Shown: positions 41,892-51,800 of the stretch, in pieces | Position numbering within the stretch: the first letter of the stretch is position 1 | How the letters are laid out: each line of letters begins with the position of its first letter | NCBI GenBank assembly: GCA_965215035.1 | Contig: OZ244040.1 | Coordinates: forward strand, 1-64,000 | Source: Azophilus sp965215035 | GTDB lineage: Bacteria > Pseudomonadota > Gammaproteobacteria > Pseudomonadales > Azotimanducaceae | DNA: 64,000 nucleotides | Direction: 5' to 3' | Notes under the pieces: model-generated | Told to the model about the DNA's origin: nothing | The model's database searches: none | What the model saw: the letters and a program-made list of their open reading frames with translations, nothing else | Translations under genes and position numbers: made by a program

Positions 41892-43074
41892 ATCGCCCCG
41901 CATCCACGCCCAGACACCCTATACCGGTGTCGCGGTAACGGCCCCGGTCACTGTGGACTACAGCCGCTACTCGGTGCGTAGTGCCCACTGGTACCTGGCC
42001 CGGGCGCTACGCCAACTGCTCGATAATAGCGGCGTGCGCAAGCACGAGGTGGATGGCCTGTGCGTTTCCAGCTTTCAGCTTGTACCCGACACGGCGGTCG
42101 GGCTTACCCAGCACCTAGGTGTCTCGCCGCGCTGGCTCGACCACATTCCGATGGGCGGCGCCTGCGGCCTGGTGGCCCTGCGCCGCGCCGCCCGCGCCGT
42201 GCAGTGCGGCGATGCCAACCTGGTGGCCTGTGTCGCCGGCGACACCAACCATGTGGACAGCTTCCGCAAGATGCTCGGCAGCTTCAGCCAGTACGCCCAG
42301 GATGCCGTCTATCCCTACGGTTCCGGCGGCCCCAACGCTAACTTCGCTTTCCTGACAGCGCACTATATGCGCACCTACGGGGCGACCCGGGAGGACTTCG
42401 GCAAGCTCTGCGTCGCCCAACGCCAGAACGCCCTGGCCAATCCCCACGCACTCTTCAGGAAGCCGCTCGGCATGGACGAGTACCTGAACGCCCGGGTCAT
42501 CACGGCACCTCTGCATCTGTTCGACTGCGTAATGCCCTGCGCGGGCGGCGAGGGTTTTTTCGTCACCACGGTGGAGCGGGCCAACGCGCTCGGCCTGCCC
42601 TACGCGCAGATACTCGCCACCATCGAGCGCCACAACGCCTGGCCGGACGACCCCATACAGATGCGCGGCGGCTGGGCGATGGATGCGGACAGCCTGTACA
42701 CCAACGCCAACCGGGCACCCGGCGATATCGACTTTCTATGCACCTACGACGACTACCCGGTAATCAACGCGCTGCAACTCGAAAACCTGGGCTTCTGCCA
42801 GGCTGGGGAAGCGCCGCGCTTTATCCGTGCGCACGAGTTCACCTGGAACGGCGACTTCCCACTGAACCCCTCCGGAGGCCAACTGTCCGTCGGCCAGGCC
42901 GGCGCCGCGGGCGGTTACCTGGGGCTGGTCGAAGCCGTGCGGCAAGTCACCGGCACCGCCCTGGGCAACCAAGTAGACGCTGCCCGGCTGGGCCTGGTAA
43001 GCGGGTTCGGCATGATCAACTACGACCGCGGCCTGTGCACCGCCGCAGCGATACTGGCACGGGGCGGGGACTGA
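41884..43074 (+). CDS. Thiolase-like (SCP-x/Ltp type) protein
   Basis: 396 residues. The N-terminal thiolase fold keeps a cysteine in GGACGLVALRRA (Cys94). In the C-terminal block the usual GHP histidine is replaced: LSVGQAGAAGG. The pair with a DUF35 protein directly downstream is the arrangement of SCP-x thiolases and of Ltp2-type retro-aldolases. The missing His makes ordinary thiolysis doubtful and a retro-aldol or other C-C cleavage possible. Confidence 0.8.
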   Translation: MTESPRIHAQTPYTGVAVTAPVTVDYSRYSVRSAHWYLARALRQLLDNSGVRKHEVDGLCVSSFQLVPDTAVGLTQHLGVSPRWLDHIPMGGACGLVALRRAARAVQCGDANLVACVAGDTNHVDSFRKMLGSFSQYAQDAVYPYGSGGPNANFAFLTAHYMRTYGATREDFGKLCVAQRQNALANPHALFRKPLGMDEYLNARVITAPLHLFDCVMPCAGGEGFFVTTVERANALGLPYAQILATIERHNAWPDDPIQMRGGWAMDADSLYTNANRAPGDIDFLCTYDDYPVINALQLENLGFCQAGEAPRFIRAHEFTWNGDFPLNPSGGQLSVGQAGAAGGYLGLVEAVRQVTGTALGNQVDAARLGLVSGFGMINYDRGLCTAAAILARGGD

Positions 43075-43077
43075 GCG

Positions 43078-44322
43078 ATGACCGAGCCGCTGCGCCGGCC
43101 GAAACGCAAGAACCCCATACTGCGCACGCGCCTGCCGGTGGTGCCACCCTGGACGCGCAGCCGGGTGGCGCTCGGGCTGACCGCGGCGGCGGCCAGGGGA
43201 CGCTTCGAACTGCAGCAGTGCACGGAGTGCGGCCGCTACCAATACCCGCCCCGGGAGATGTGCAGCGACTGCCTGTCGGTGTCCCTGGCCTGGACCGAGG
43301 TGGACGGCGGCGGCGAACTCATCGCCGAGACCAGCCTCAACCACAGCCACGACCTGTTCTTCCGCGAGCGGCTACCCTGGCGGCTGGGCCTGGTGCGGCT
43401 GGCCTGCGGCCCCACCGTGATGACGCACCTGCACGGCGATGTCCCCGCACCGCCCTGCCCGGTGCGCGTGCATGCCCGGCTGGACCGCTCCGGCCGCGGC
43501 GTATTGATCGCCTTTCCACCCAAGGAGGTACCGAACATGGCCGACGACAGGCAGTTGCGGGAAATGACCTGCGACCCCAAGTTCCGCAAGGTGCTCATTA
43601 CCGACGGCAAGTCGGCGCTGGGCCAGGCCATGGTGCGCGCCCTGGCGGACGCCGGCGCGAGCCTGATCTGGGTAGGCTATGCGGAGCCCTGGAAGCAACC
43701 TCCGGGATTCCGGGAGTTGGAATCTCTGGCACCGGTGACGCTGGTACCCCTCGATGTCACCGACGCCCGCTCCGTGCGCCAGACGGGCGGTTCGCTGGGC
43801 GGGCGGGTGGACATTCTGATCAACACCGCCGAGGTGCATCGCACACAGGGCGTGGCCTCGCGCTACGGCACCGATGTGGCGCGGTTGGAAATGGACGTCA
43901 ACTATTTCGGCCTGCTGCGCCTAGCCCAGGAATTCGGCCCCGCCATGCAGTCCCGGGGCGCCGACGGGCAGAATAGCGCCGTGGCCTGGGTGAACATCCT
44001 GTCGATCTTCGCCCTGTCCAACTTCCCGGCACAGGGCACCTATTCCGCCTCGAAGGCGGCGGCGTTCAGCCTGACCCAGTGCCTGCGGGCGGAGTTCAAG
44101 CCGAACGCGGTTCGGGTCATTAACGTCTTCCCCGGCCCCATCGACGACGAGTGGAACCAGCTCGTCCCGCCACCGAAGCTCGCCCCGGAACGCCTGGCCC
44201 GGGATGTGGTGGCCGCGCTCAGGGACGGTGTCGAGGATGTCTATCCCGGCGCCGTGGCCCAGGAATGGCTCACCCGCTTCCGGGAAGACCCGAAAGTACT
44301 CGAACGGGAGCTCTGCGAATGA
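43078..44322 (+). CDS. DUF35 OB-fold / SDR fusion protein
   Basis: 414 residues, two domains. Residues 1 to about 145 are a DUF35 acyl-CoA-associated protein: rubredoxin-like zinc site CTECGRYQYPPREMCSDC, then the OB fold. From about 168 on is a short-chain dehydrogenase with a degenerate cofactor loop (TDGKSALG) and the catalytic YSASKAA segment. DUF35 proteins normally partner thiolase-like enzymes encoded next to them. Joining one to a dehydrogenase suggests channelling of the product of C-C cleavage, or of its precursor, to reduction or oxidation. Confidence 0.8.
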   Translation: MTEPLRRPKRKNPILRTRLPVVPPWTRSRVALGLTAAAARGRFELQQCTECGRYQYPPREMCSDCLSVSLAWTEVDGGGELIAETSLNHSHDLFFRERLPWRLGLVRLACGPTVMTHLHGDVPAPPCPVRVHARLDRSGRGVLIAFPPKEVPNMADDRQLREMTCDPKFRKVLITDGKSALGQAMVRALADAGASLIWVGYAEPWKQPPGFRELESLAPVTLVPLDVTDARSVRQTGGSLGGRVDILINTAEVHRTQGVASRYGTDVARLEMDVNYFGLLRLAQEFGPAMQSRGADGQNSAVAWVNILSIFALSNFPAQGTYSASKAAAFSLTQCLRAEFKPNAVRVINVFPGPIDDEWNQLVPPPKLAPERLARDVVAALRDGVEDVYPGAVAQEWLTRFREDPKVLERELCE

Positions 44323-44400
44323 TGCGAATGAACGGTGCGCGGATTGCCTGGCCGACGCGCCGTGGACGGGTTTGGTTGCAGCTCCGCCGGAGCCTTGCGC

Positions 44401-45135
44401 ATGAGTGACGCACGAACCGTCTGGGTAACCGGCGGCAGTTCCGGTATCGGTGCCGACCTGAGCCGGCGCCTGCTCGACGAGGGCGCTGTGGTGGTCAGTT
44501 TCGCCCGTCGCGAGCCACCGTTCGCGCACCGCAACCTGCACCCGGTGACCGTGGACCTGACGGACGCGGCGGCCACCCGCGCCACTGCCGAGCGGGCGGC
44601 CCGGGCCTGGCCGGCCACCCGGCTGGTGCACAACGCCGGTGCCATCCGCGAACGACCGCTGCCCGAGGTGACCGGGCAGGATCTCGATGCGCTGACCCAA
44701 CTGCACCTGGGCAGCGCCCTGGCCCTGGTGCAGGCCCTGTTGCCGTACATGCGGCAGCGGCGGCACGGCCGTATCGTGCTCATGTCCACCCGCGCCATCG
44801 TCGGCTTGCATGGGCGCACGGCCTATGCGGCGACCAAGGCCGGACTCATCGGCATGGGTCGTACCTGGGCGCTGGAACTGGCCGGCGACGGCGTTACCGT
44901 CAATATGATCGCACCGGGACCAATCGAGGATACCGAGATGTTCGACGAACTGATTCCCAAGGGCAGCGAGCTCGGCCGCACCGTCGCCGGCCGCGTACCG
45001 GTGGGGCGACTGGGCCGGCCCGGGGACATCTCCCGCGCGGTGCTATTCTTTCTGGCCGACGAAGCCGACTTCGTCACCGGGCAGACGCTCTTCGTCTGCG
45101 GCGGCACGTCGCTCGGCGGCATGAGCTTCACCTGA
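44401..45135 (+). CDS. Short-chain dehydrogenase/reductase
   Basis: 244 residues from ATG 44401. TGGSSGIG cofactor site, NAG, catalytic Ser in VLMSTRA, YAATKAG and the C-terminal GQTLFVCGG typical of FabG-like classical SDRs. Likely oxidises or reduces a hydroxyacyl-CoA of the pathway. Part of the same plus-strand operon, 78 bases after the fusion gene. Confidence 0.88.
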   Translation: MSDARTVWVTGGSSGIGADLSRRLLDEGAVVVSFARREPPFAHRNLHPVTVDLTDAAATRATAERAARAWPATRLVHNAGAIRERPLPEVTGQDLDALTQLHLGSALALVQALLPYMRQRRHGRIVLMSTRAIVGLHGRTAYAATKAGLIGMGRTWALELAGDGVTVNMIAPGPIEDTEMFDELIPKGSELGRTVAGRVPVGRLGRPGDISRAVLFFLADEADFVTGQTLFVCGGTSLGGMSFT

Positions 45136-45151
45136 TCCGGAGAACGCCACC

Positions 45152-45970
45152 ATGAGTTCCCAGGTACTCGAACAATTCCTTCGCTGCATCGGCGACGGTG
45201 CACTCACCGTGGTCGATCTGACCCAGACCCTGGATCCGGAGTTTCCGCAGATCAGCCTGCCGCCGGAGCTGGGCCAGTGCTGGCCGTTTCGCATCGAGGA
45301 GGTTTCCCACTACGACGACCGCGGGCCGGGCTGGTATTGGAACAACATCTCCTGCGGCGAGCATACCGGCACCCACTTCGATGCGCCCATTCATTGGATC
45401 TCCGGCCGCAACCTGCCGAACAACGCCACCGACACCATCCCCGTCGAGCATATGATCGCCCCGGCCTGCGTGCTCGACTGTTCGGAACCGGCACGCACCG
45501 ACCCCGACTTCCTGCTTACGGTGGATTTCATCCGCGACTGGGAGGCCGAGCACGGGCGGATTCCCGCCGGCAACTGGGTGCTGATGCGCACCGACTGGTC
45601 GAAGATCACCGACCCGGCCGCATTTCAGAACTTCGACGAGGAAGGCCAGCACACCCCCGGCCCCGACCCCGACGCCGTGCGCCTGCTGGTACAGCAACGC
45701 AACGTGCTCGGCTTCGGCTCCGAGGCCATCGGCACGGATGCCGGCCAGGGCCAGCACCTGAATCCCCCCTTCCCGTGCCACTACTACATGCACGGCGCCG
45801 GCAAGTATGGGTTGCAGTGCTTGGCCAACCTGGACCGCCTGCCGCCCACGGGCAGCGTGCTGCTGGCCGCGCCGCTGAAGATCCGCCGCGGCTCCGGCAG
45901 CCCACTGCGGGTGCTGGCCCTGGTACCCGATGCGTCGCGCTCGGCCAGTGCAAAGACAGCCGGCGTATAA
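45152..45970 (+). CDS. Cyclase-family (kynurenine formamidase-like) hydrolase
   Basis: 272 residues with the metal site GEHTGTHFDAPIHW (HxGTHxDxPxH) near residue 70. The opening VVDLTQTLDP and a second-shell EAIGTDAG segment are as in KynB-like amidohydrolases. Family members hydrolyse N-formylkynurenine, isatin or cyclic esters/amides. Beside an anthraniloyl-CoA type gene set, an isatin hydrolase or kynurenine-related role feeding anthranilate is attractive but unproven. RBS: CGGAGAACG. Confidence 0.82.
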   Translation: MSSQVLEQFLRCIGDGALTVVDLTQTLDPEFPQISLPPELGQCWPFRIEEVSHYDDRGPGWYWNNISCGEHTGTHFDAPIHWISGRNLPNNATDTIPVEHMIAPACVLDCSEPARTDPDFLLTVDFIRDWEAEHGRIPAGNWVLMRTDWSKITDPAAFQNFDEEGQHTPGPDPDAVRLLVQQRNVLGFGSEAIGTDAGQGQHLNPPFPCHYYMHGAGKYGLQCLANLDRLPPTGSVLLAAPLKIRRGSGSPLRVLALVPDASRSASAKTAGV

Positions 45971-46099
45971 TCCACCGTGCGAATCGGCGGCGAGCAACGC
46001 GATGGCCATGCCCGACATTTGCGATCTAGATTCCGGCGAGGGGGCGGCTGCTCCTCTGTTGCGCCCGCACCGGCTCGCGGAGCTCTAGGCGTGGGCAAC

Positions 46100-46840
46100 A
46101 TGGGTACCCAACAGCCGCCGGACGGCCGGACCACACCAAAGTCATACTTGCGCCTCTATTGGGAGAATCTGGGCGCAGCCCTCGGGCCCGAACGCAAGGC
46201 GACGCGGGGGATGCGCGAGGCCATCGCGGTACACGGCGACGATGTGCTCGACGTCGACGACACCCTGGTCAAGGTTTGGTCGGACCCGCATTTCGGGCAC
46301 GACAAGATCATCGGCTACACGAACCGGCCGTTCCCCAGTGTGCACGAAATGAACGAGGCGCTTTGGGCCAACTGGCAAACTGACGTCGCCGCGGGCGATA
46401 CCCTGGTCTGCCTTGGCGACGTGGCGCTCGGGCGGGGCGTCTGCGACGAGACCTGGGAGCGGTTGCGCGCCGCCCCCGGGCAGCCAAAGATTCTGGTTTT
46501 CGGCAACCACGACCTGACCGGCCGGGGGCTTCTGCGCGTTAGGGGTTTTGACCGGGTGCGGGCGCTGTTGACATCGTCCGGCGACCCACCGCTGCTCTGG
46601 ACGCACGCGCCGCTGCCGACTGTGCCGGCCGGATACGTCAATATCCACGGGCACATGCACCGGGACACAAAACCCGCCGGCTCGCCGCATATCAACGTCT
46701 CGGTCGAACAGATCGACTACCGGCCGGTCGCGTTGACCCGGCTGCGTCGCCTGGCGCGCGCCCTAGTCGCCGGCGAGTGCCCGGCTGGCCGCACGACGCT
46801 TGAGCAAATCAACGCAATCGAGGCATCAACGTCATGTTGA
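46100..46840 (+). CDS. Calcineurin-like metallophosphoesterase
   Basis: About 246 residues from ATG 46100; a GTG at 46091 is an alternative. Metal-binding motifs in order: SDPHFGHDKI, CLGDVALG, GNHDLTG, WTHAPL and NIHGHMHRD. A small cytoplasmic phosphoesterase; substrate unknown. It is followed at once by a clear hairpin terminator. Confidence 0.88.
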   Translation: MGTQQPPDGRTTPKSYLRLYWENLGAALGPERKATRGMREAIAVHGDDVLDVDDTLVKVWSDPHFGHDKIIGYTNRPFPSVHEMNEALWANWQTDVAAGDTLVCLGDVALGRGVCDETWERLRAAPGQPKILVFGNHDLTGRGLLRVRGFDRVRALLTSSGDPPLLWTHAPLPTVPAGYVNIHGHMHRDTKPAGSPHINVSVEQIDYRPVALTRLRRLARALVAGECPAGRTTLEQINAIEASTSC

Positions 46841-46847
46841 GCCAAGC

Positions 46848-46870
46848 AACCTCCGACCAAATCGGAGGTT
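46848..46870 (+). terminator. Intrinsic terminator
   Basis: AACCTCCGA-CCAAA-TCGGAGGTT followed by TT: a perfect nine-base-pair stem eight bases after the phosphoesterase stop. The rest of the gap to 47113 holds no gene. Confidence 0.75.
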
Positions 46871-47113
46871 TTCGCCGTATAGGGACATTGTTCTGGCGTA
46901 TGGAGCCCATGCGCGGATGACACCACCCCGCGCAGCCCCCACTGGCTTCAGCCACAACACCATCCGGTAGTGGTGGCAACGACTATGCGAGCAACCACTT
47001 CTCTGGCGTAACCGCATCGCACAAACCAATGGCCTTCAATGGCCTTTTGCCAAGCTGTCTTTCGAGGCCGGCGGGTGGGTGTGGAAGTCGAATTTCCACC
47101 TGCGAGACGCATG

Positions 47114-48367
47114 CTAATCCCTTGTCTCCGAGGCCCATTGGCTTCTGCGCATCACGAGTCGAAGATGGTCCTCGGTCGCCGTGAACTCGGGCGCCGTGCC
47201 GTTGTGTTCCCGCAGCAGCGGGACGATCTTGTTGCGGACCCCCATCCCGCGGGCGTCCACATACCCGTAGTCTCGGAGAACATCGACGATCAGAGCATTG
47301 CGCGCAGAACGCTGGCCGGCCAGCATCTTTTCCACGGTCATGGCGTTCTGCAACGCCCCTGGGCTCAGGATTTCGAGCCGACCCGCAAATCGCGTCACCT
47401 CGGTCTCCTCGTGGCGCGTCCAGTCCCGATGAGCGACCGCATTGACGATCGCCTCGCGCAGGGCTTCCACCGGATACAGCCATGATCGTTCGCGCCGCAT
47501 CGAGGCGTCCACATCGTCTGGTTCCTCAGAGACAAAGGGCCGCATCGCTTCGATGAGGTTTTCGAGCAGCCCGTATTCCACGATATCGCTGCCGCCTCCC
47601 GGGCGAGGCCGCCGCAGCGCGACCAGGGGACCGTCAACAAGGCGGTCGTCCAGCGCCTGGTAGCTCTTTTCGTCCCCCTCGAATGCCATCCAGCGAACGC
47701 CGGCCTGCTGCAGGAGCCGCCGCGGCCTGTGCCCGAAGAGCACGAGCCCGGCGATGGTGCATACCGCCGGTCGGTCTCCCTGTTCAACCATGAACCCGAG
47801 TCCGCATAGGCGCTGTCCCCACTCCTCGTCACTAACCGGCAGGGTTCTATCGCCTAGGATACTGGAGAGATAGTCCCGCAACCGGTCAAGACTGAGATTC
47901 GCCAAACCACTGCCGGGGACGGGCATTCGTTCCGGGTGCAACATGCCGCCCGACGCATGGAGCCGCGCTTGCTGCTCGCGTGTCGCCCGGCGGGATGTAC
48001 TGCCAATCCGGATGTAAATATCTTCCCCGCCTCGGTGGCGGACCACATAGGGCTTGGTCATTCCTTGGTCGACGGTAACCACTGCCACCCGCTCCTGATC
48101 AACCCATATCTCTTCGTAGAACGGAATGATCATGGGATGTATGTAGCGGCCGAATACCGTATCCATCACCCAGTGTTCGAGATCGTCGTGCTGAATGCCG
48201 GAAATGGTGCCGTCATCATCGACGCCAAGCAGAATGCGTCCTCCCTGGAAATTGGCCAGCGCCACGGCTTCCTTCGCCAACTGCTCGGGGCGCAGGTCGT
48301 CGCGCTTGAACTCCAGGCCGGAGTTCTCACCGTTCGCAATGAGCTCCAGCAACTCGGACTTGGTCAT
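47114..48367 (-). CDS. AlbA_2 (Schlafen)-type ATP-binding regulator-like protein
   Basis: 417 residues. N-terminal AlbA_2 domain (ENSGLEFKRDDLRPEQLAKE; GGRILLGVDDDGTISG). C-terminal GHKL-like ATPase part EALREAIVNAVAHRDW and a winged-helix-like tail (ALIVDVLRDYGYVDARGMGV). Such proteins are frequent in defence islands and are thought to bind nucleic acid. It is divergent from the DISARM-like operon and may regulate it or act as a component. Confidence 0.85.
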   Translation of the reverse strand: MTKSELLELIANGENSGLEFKRDDLRPEQLAKEAVALANFQGGRILLGVDDDGTISGIQHDDLEHWVMDTVFGRYIHPMIIPFYEEIWVDQERVAVVTVDQGMTKPYVVRHRGGEDIYIRIGSTSRRATREQQARLHASGGMLHPERMPVPGSGLANLSLDRLRDYLSSILGDRTLPVSDEEWGQRLCGLGFMVEQGDRPAVCTIAGLVLFGHRPRRLLQQAGVRWMAFEGDEKSYQALDDRLVDGPLVALRRPRPGGGSDIVEYGLLENLIEAMRPFVSEEPDDVDASMRRERSWLYPVEALREAIVNAVAHRDWTRHEETEVTRFAGRLEILSPGALQNAMTVEKMLAGQRSARNALIVDVLRDYGYVDARGMGVRNKIVPLLREHNGTAPEFTATEDHLRLVMRRSQWASETRD

Positions 48368-48376
48368 AGGGCGTCT

Positions 48377-48586
48377 CTAGAAACCGTATTTCTCCTTGCG
48401 CTGGACGAAGGCATCGCGGCCGCCTTCCAGCAAGCTCGCCACCTGATCGCGGGTCTTCGGGAGGTCGATAGAGCCTTGCGCGTCCTTCGGCATCCGCGCC
48501 TGATCCCCCGATGCCGCACAAGCGCCGATCCACTCCGCATCGCCAAAGACCGGGATGTTCGCGTTGTGGGTTGCGTCATCGGCCAC
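48377..48586 (-). CDS. Small unknown protein upstream of AlbA_2
   Basis: 69 residues (MADDATHNANIPVFGDAEWI...), ending nine bases before the AlbA_2 start, so likely co-transcribed. It is acidic at the start, and has a Lys-rich tail (VQRKEKYGF). No family recognised; size and position would suit a small partner or antitoxin-like protein. Confidence 0.5.
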   Translation of the reverse strand: MADDATHNANIPVFGDAEWIGACAASGDQARMPKDAQGSIDLPKTRDQVASLLEGGRDAFVQRKEKYGF

Positions 48587-48871
48587 GACTCACGAGTCCC
48601 ATAGCTGTATACATTAACCGTATCCGCCAAGCTTTCACCCAGAGCGAAGCTTTGGATATTGTACGCACTTTCAAACTACAATCTATTGAAATATTTGACT
48701 TTTATCACTCAGAGGAAACCCCGGCAACGGTCTTGGGCATACAATGCTTGTCCAAAAATCTTCTTTCGGGAAGGAACCGTTCGAGATGGTTCCGACCGAG
48801 CCGGGGTCTAGCCTTGAATCGTTTTGGTGCACCGCGCAGAATGAATTTATTGCCCCTGCGTCGGCCCGGTC
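48587..48871. promoter_or_regulatory. AT-rich divergent promoter region of the defence island
   Basis: 285 bases between the small ORF and DrmA, clearly richer in AT than the flanks around 48640-48720 (TTGAAATATTTGACTTTTAT). It must hold promoters for both directions; exact boxes were not assigned. Confidence 0.5.
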
Positions 48872-51800
48872 ATGATCTACGTCGAAGCTAGGAAGAGGCT
48901 CGTCGATTGGCTGCGCCGGCAACTCGTCGGTCCCGCCCAGGAAGGTAGCCTGTCGATGTCCCCGTTGGACCGCTACCCGACGGGCGTGCTGCATCCCATC
49001 GAACCCGGCGCATCCGGCATCGACCCCGCCTCGGCGGGCCATGCGCCGGATGCCGGACCGGCCCTGCTTGAAGACGAGGAAGAGGAAGAGGAAGAGGAGA
49101 CGCCCGCCGACGATGAATCGGCGGCACAACCGCTGGCGCAGCCCGTGCGCCGCCGGCGCTACGTGCCACCGTCGTCGGTCGGGTTCTCCTGCTGTGTTCG
49201 AGGCGAGGTGCGCCTGTCGATCACCGCATCCGCCGCCATTTATAAAGACGCCGGAGAGCGAGGCGAGCGGGGGCGGTTTCAGTCGCGTCGGTACGAGAGA
49301 GCCGAACTCGAGGAACACAGCTTGACATGGACGGGGTTCGAGGCACCGCACGAGCCGATTCAGGAGCGCCGCGCCGACGCCGATGTTCGCACCCTCCCCC
49401 GTTCCCCGGATGCGGCGACCACCTTCATTTGGGATGGCCGCGCCGGCATCGACATTCGTGCCCGGCCGCATCGGGATAGCACCATTCTCACCGTCACCCT
49501 GTTCAATCGCCGCGAACTCGATGGGCACCTCATCGGGCGGCGAAGAATTGCGGATCGCGTGGAGAAGTCGCTATTCGAAGCGCGGCTCGAGTGCGCCGTC
49601 GAAGCTGGCGAACTGGTCGAGTATCCCCGGGTCGACCCGAGCCTGGTCAGCCAGGAAGAACAGGAACTGGAACTCCAGTACAGGGACCGGCGCATCTATG
49701 CCGTCGGCCATGGCGCCGCGGTGGACTGGGACGTGGCGCCGGGCCGCACCCCCTGTATCCGATCCGAGTTCATGCCCGAGACGGAGGTGCCGATGATGAC
49801 GGTCGACACCGGCGGAGACGACAGGGTTCTTGAACTCCGCCGCCTCTCCGGCACAGCCATGCATGACGAGCTCAGGCGCTTTGCCGCCGGGTACGCCGAC
49901 TGGATTGACGGGCAGCGACGCATTGCCTGCGCCATCGAGAACACCCGCGAGCGAGCCGCCGCGCAACGCATTTGCGGGCGCATGGAGGTCGCCCTAGGGC
50001 GCATGGAGCGATGCGTTGCGATGCTCCGCAGCGAGGCGCTCGCCGCCGAGTCGTTTCAGTTGGCCAACCGGACGATGTTCGAGCAGATGCGTCAAGCCGA
50101 CCGTGTCGCTGGCCGTGAGACCGAAGAGGGCGGCTATCGGTGGCGGCCCTTCCAGTTGGCCTTTCTGCTTACGGTCATGGAATCCGCGATCCGAGAAGGC
50201 GACGACTTTCGAGATGTACTGGATCTGATCTGGTTCCCCACCGGCGGCGGCAAGACGGAAGCCTACCTGGGCTTGATTGCATTCCTGATCGTCTGGCGCC
50301 GATTGAAGTATCCGGATACCGGCGGCGGGACCGCTGCTTTCATGCGTTACACGCTGCGCCTGCTGACCCGCCAGCAATTCGAACGAGCGGCGCGCATGAC
50401 GTGCGCCTTGGAATTGATGCGCAGAGCGAATCCCGCGAGGCTTGGCGAGGAGCCCATCGATATCGGCATTTGGGTTGGCGAGGCGATCAGTCCCAACCAG
50501 TTCGATCAGGCCTTGAAGCTCGTGGGCGGGGTCGCGGCGGGCGGGCAGAGGGCGCACCACGCCTTGCTGCTGGCAGGCTGCCCCTGGTGCCATACGCCGT
50601 TCGACGCCCAGCACGGCTACCGCGCCACGGAAAGCGACTTCCGTTTCCACTGCGTCAACCGCGAGTGCGAGTTCGGCGCGGATGACCGCCCTCTGCCCTG
50701 CAACGTGGTGGACGAAGCGCTCTACAAGAACCCGCCGTCGCTGCTGGTGGGCACCATCGACAAGTTCGCCCGGGTCGCGTGGGACGAACGGGCGGGGGTC
50801 TTCTTCGGAGCGGGCCTTCGCTCGCGCCCGCCGGAACTGGTTATCCAGGACGAGCTGCACCTTGTCACCGGACCCTTGGGCTCCGTGGCCGGGTTGTACG
50901 AGGCGGGCTTCGACACCCTGCTCACCCGGCGTGGTGTTCGCCCTAAGTACATCGCCTCCACCGCCACCATCCGCATGGCGGGTGAACAGGTGCGGCGTCT
51001 GTATGCGCGGGATTTGGCGGTCTTTCCACCACCGGGACTGTCCTGCGACGATTCCTACTTCGCCCGCACCGACAAGATGCGTCCCGGACGCCTCTATGTC
51101 GGCTATCTGGCCCCCATGCTGGATCAACAGCACTGCCTGGCACCCCTCGCCGCTGCCTTGCTCGCAGCGCCCTTGACGATCTTCGGCGACGATGCGGACC
51201 GGAGCGAACTGCTCGATGCCTGGTGGACCCAGGTGATCTACCACGGCAGCCTCAAGGGCGTGGGCAACAGCCACAACGCCTTCTTCACCGACGTGCGCGA
51301 CTTCGGTCGCAGGCTGGTCGAGGAGCATCTGGAAGCCATAGGGTGCGGCCGCGCCGATGCGAGCGGCGCTTCCGTCGGCGAACCTCAGGGTGATGTGGAT
51401 GCCGCCTTGGGCGGCAACGGCCGTGCCGATGAATCCGGCGGCGCTTCCGCCAGGGATTCCAACGGCGTCTCCGAACGGTTTCAACACTTATCGCCCGTGC
51501 AGCTCACGAGCATGCACAGCGCCCAGGAGAACGCCGTGACCTTCCAGCGGTTGGCTAAGCCCCGGCAGGACGGCGAGTGCCTCGATGCGGTGCTAGCGAC
51601 GAACATGGTGTCGGTGGGCCTCGATGTCGCACGCCTTGCGTTAATGGTTGTAAACGGCCAGCCGCTGACCACCGCGGAGTACATCCAGGCAACCAGCCGC
51701 GTCGGCCGCGCCCAAGTGCCGGGCCTGGTCTTCGCCAACTACTACCGGCACCAGGCCCGCAGCCTGTCGCACTACGAGAGCTTCCGCCCCTACCATGAGT

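Noticed and set aside
48511..48891. Plus-strand ORF of about 126 codons before DrmA
   Set aside because: Runs across an AT-rich divergent promoter region, overlaps both neighbours and has no family signal.
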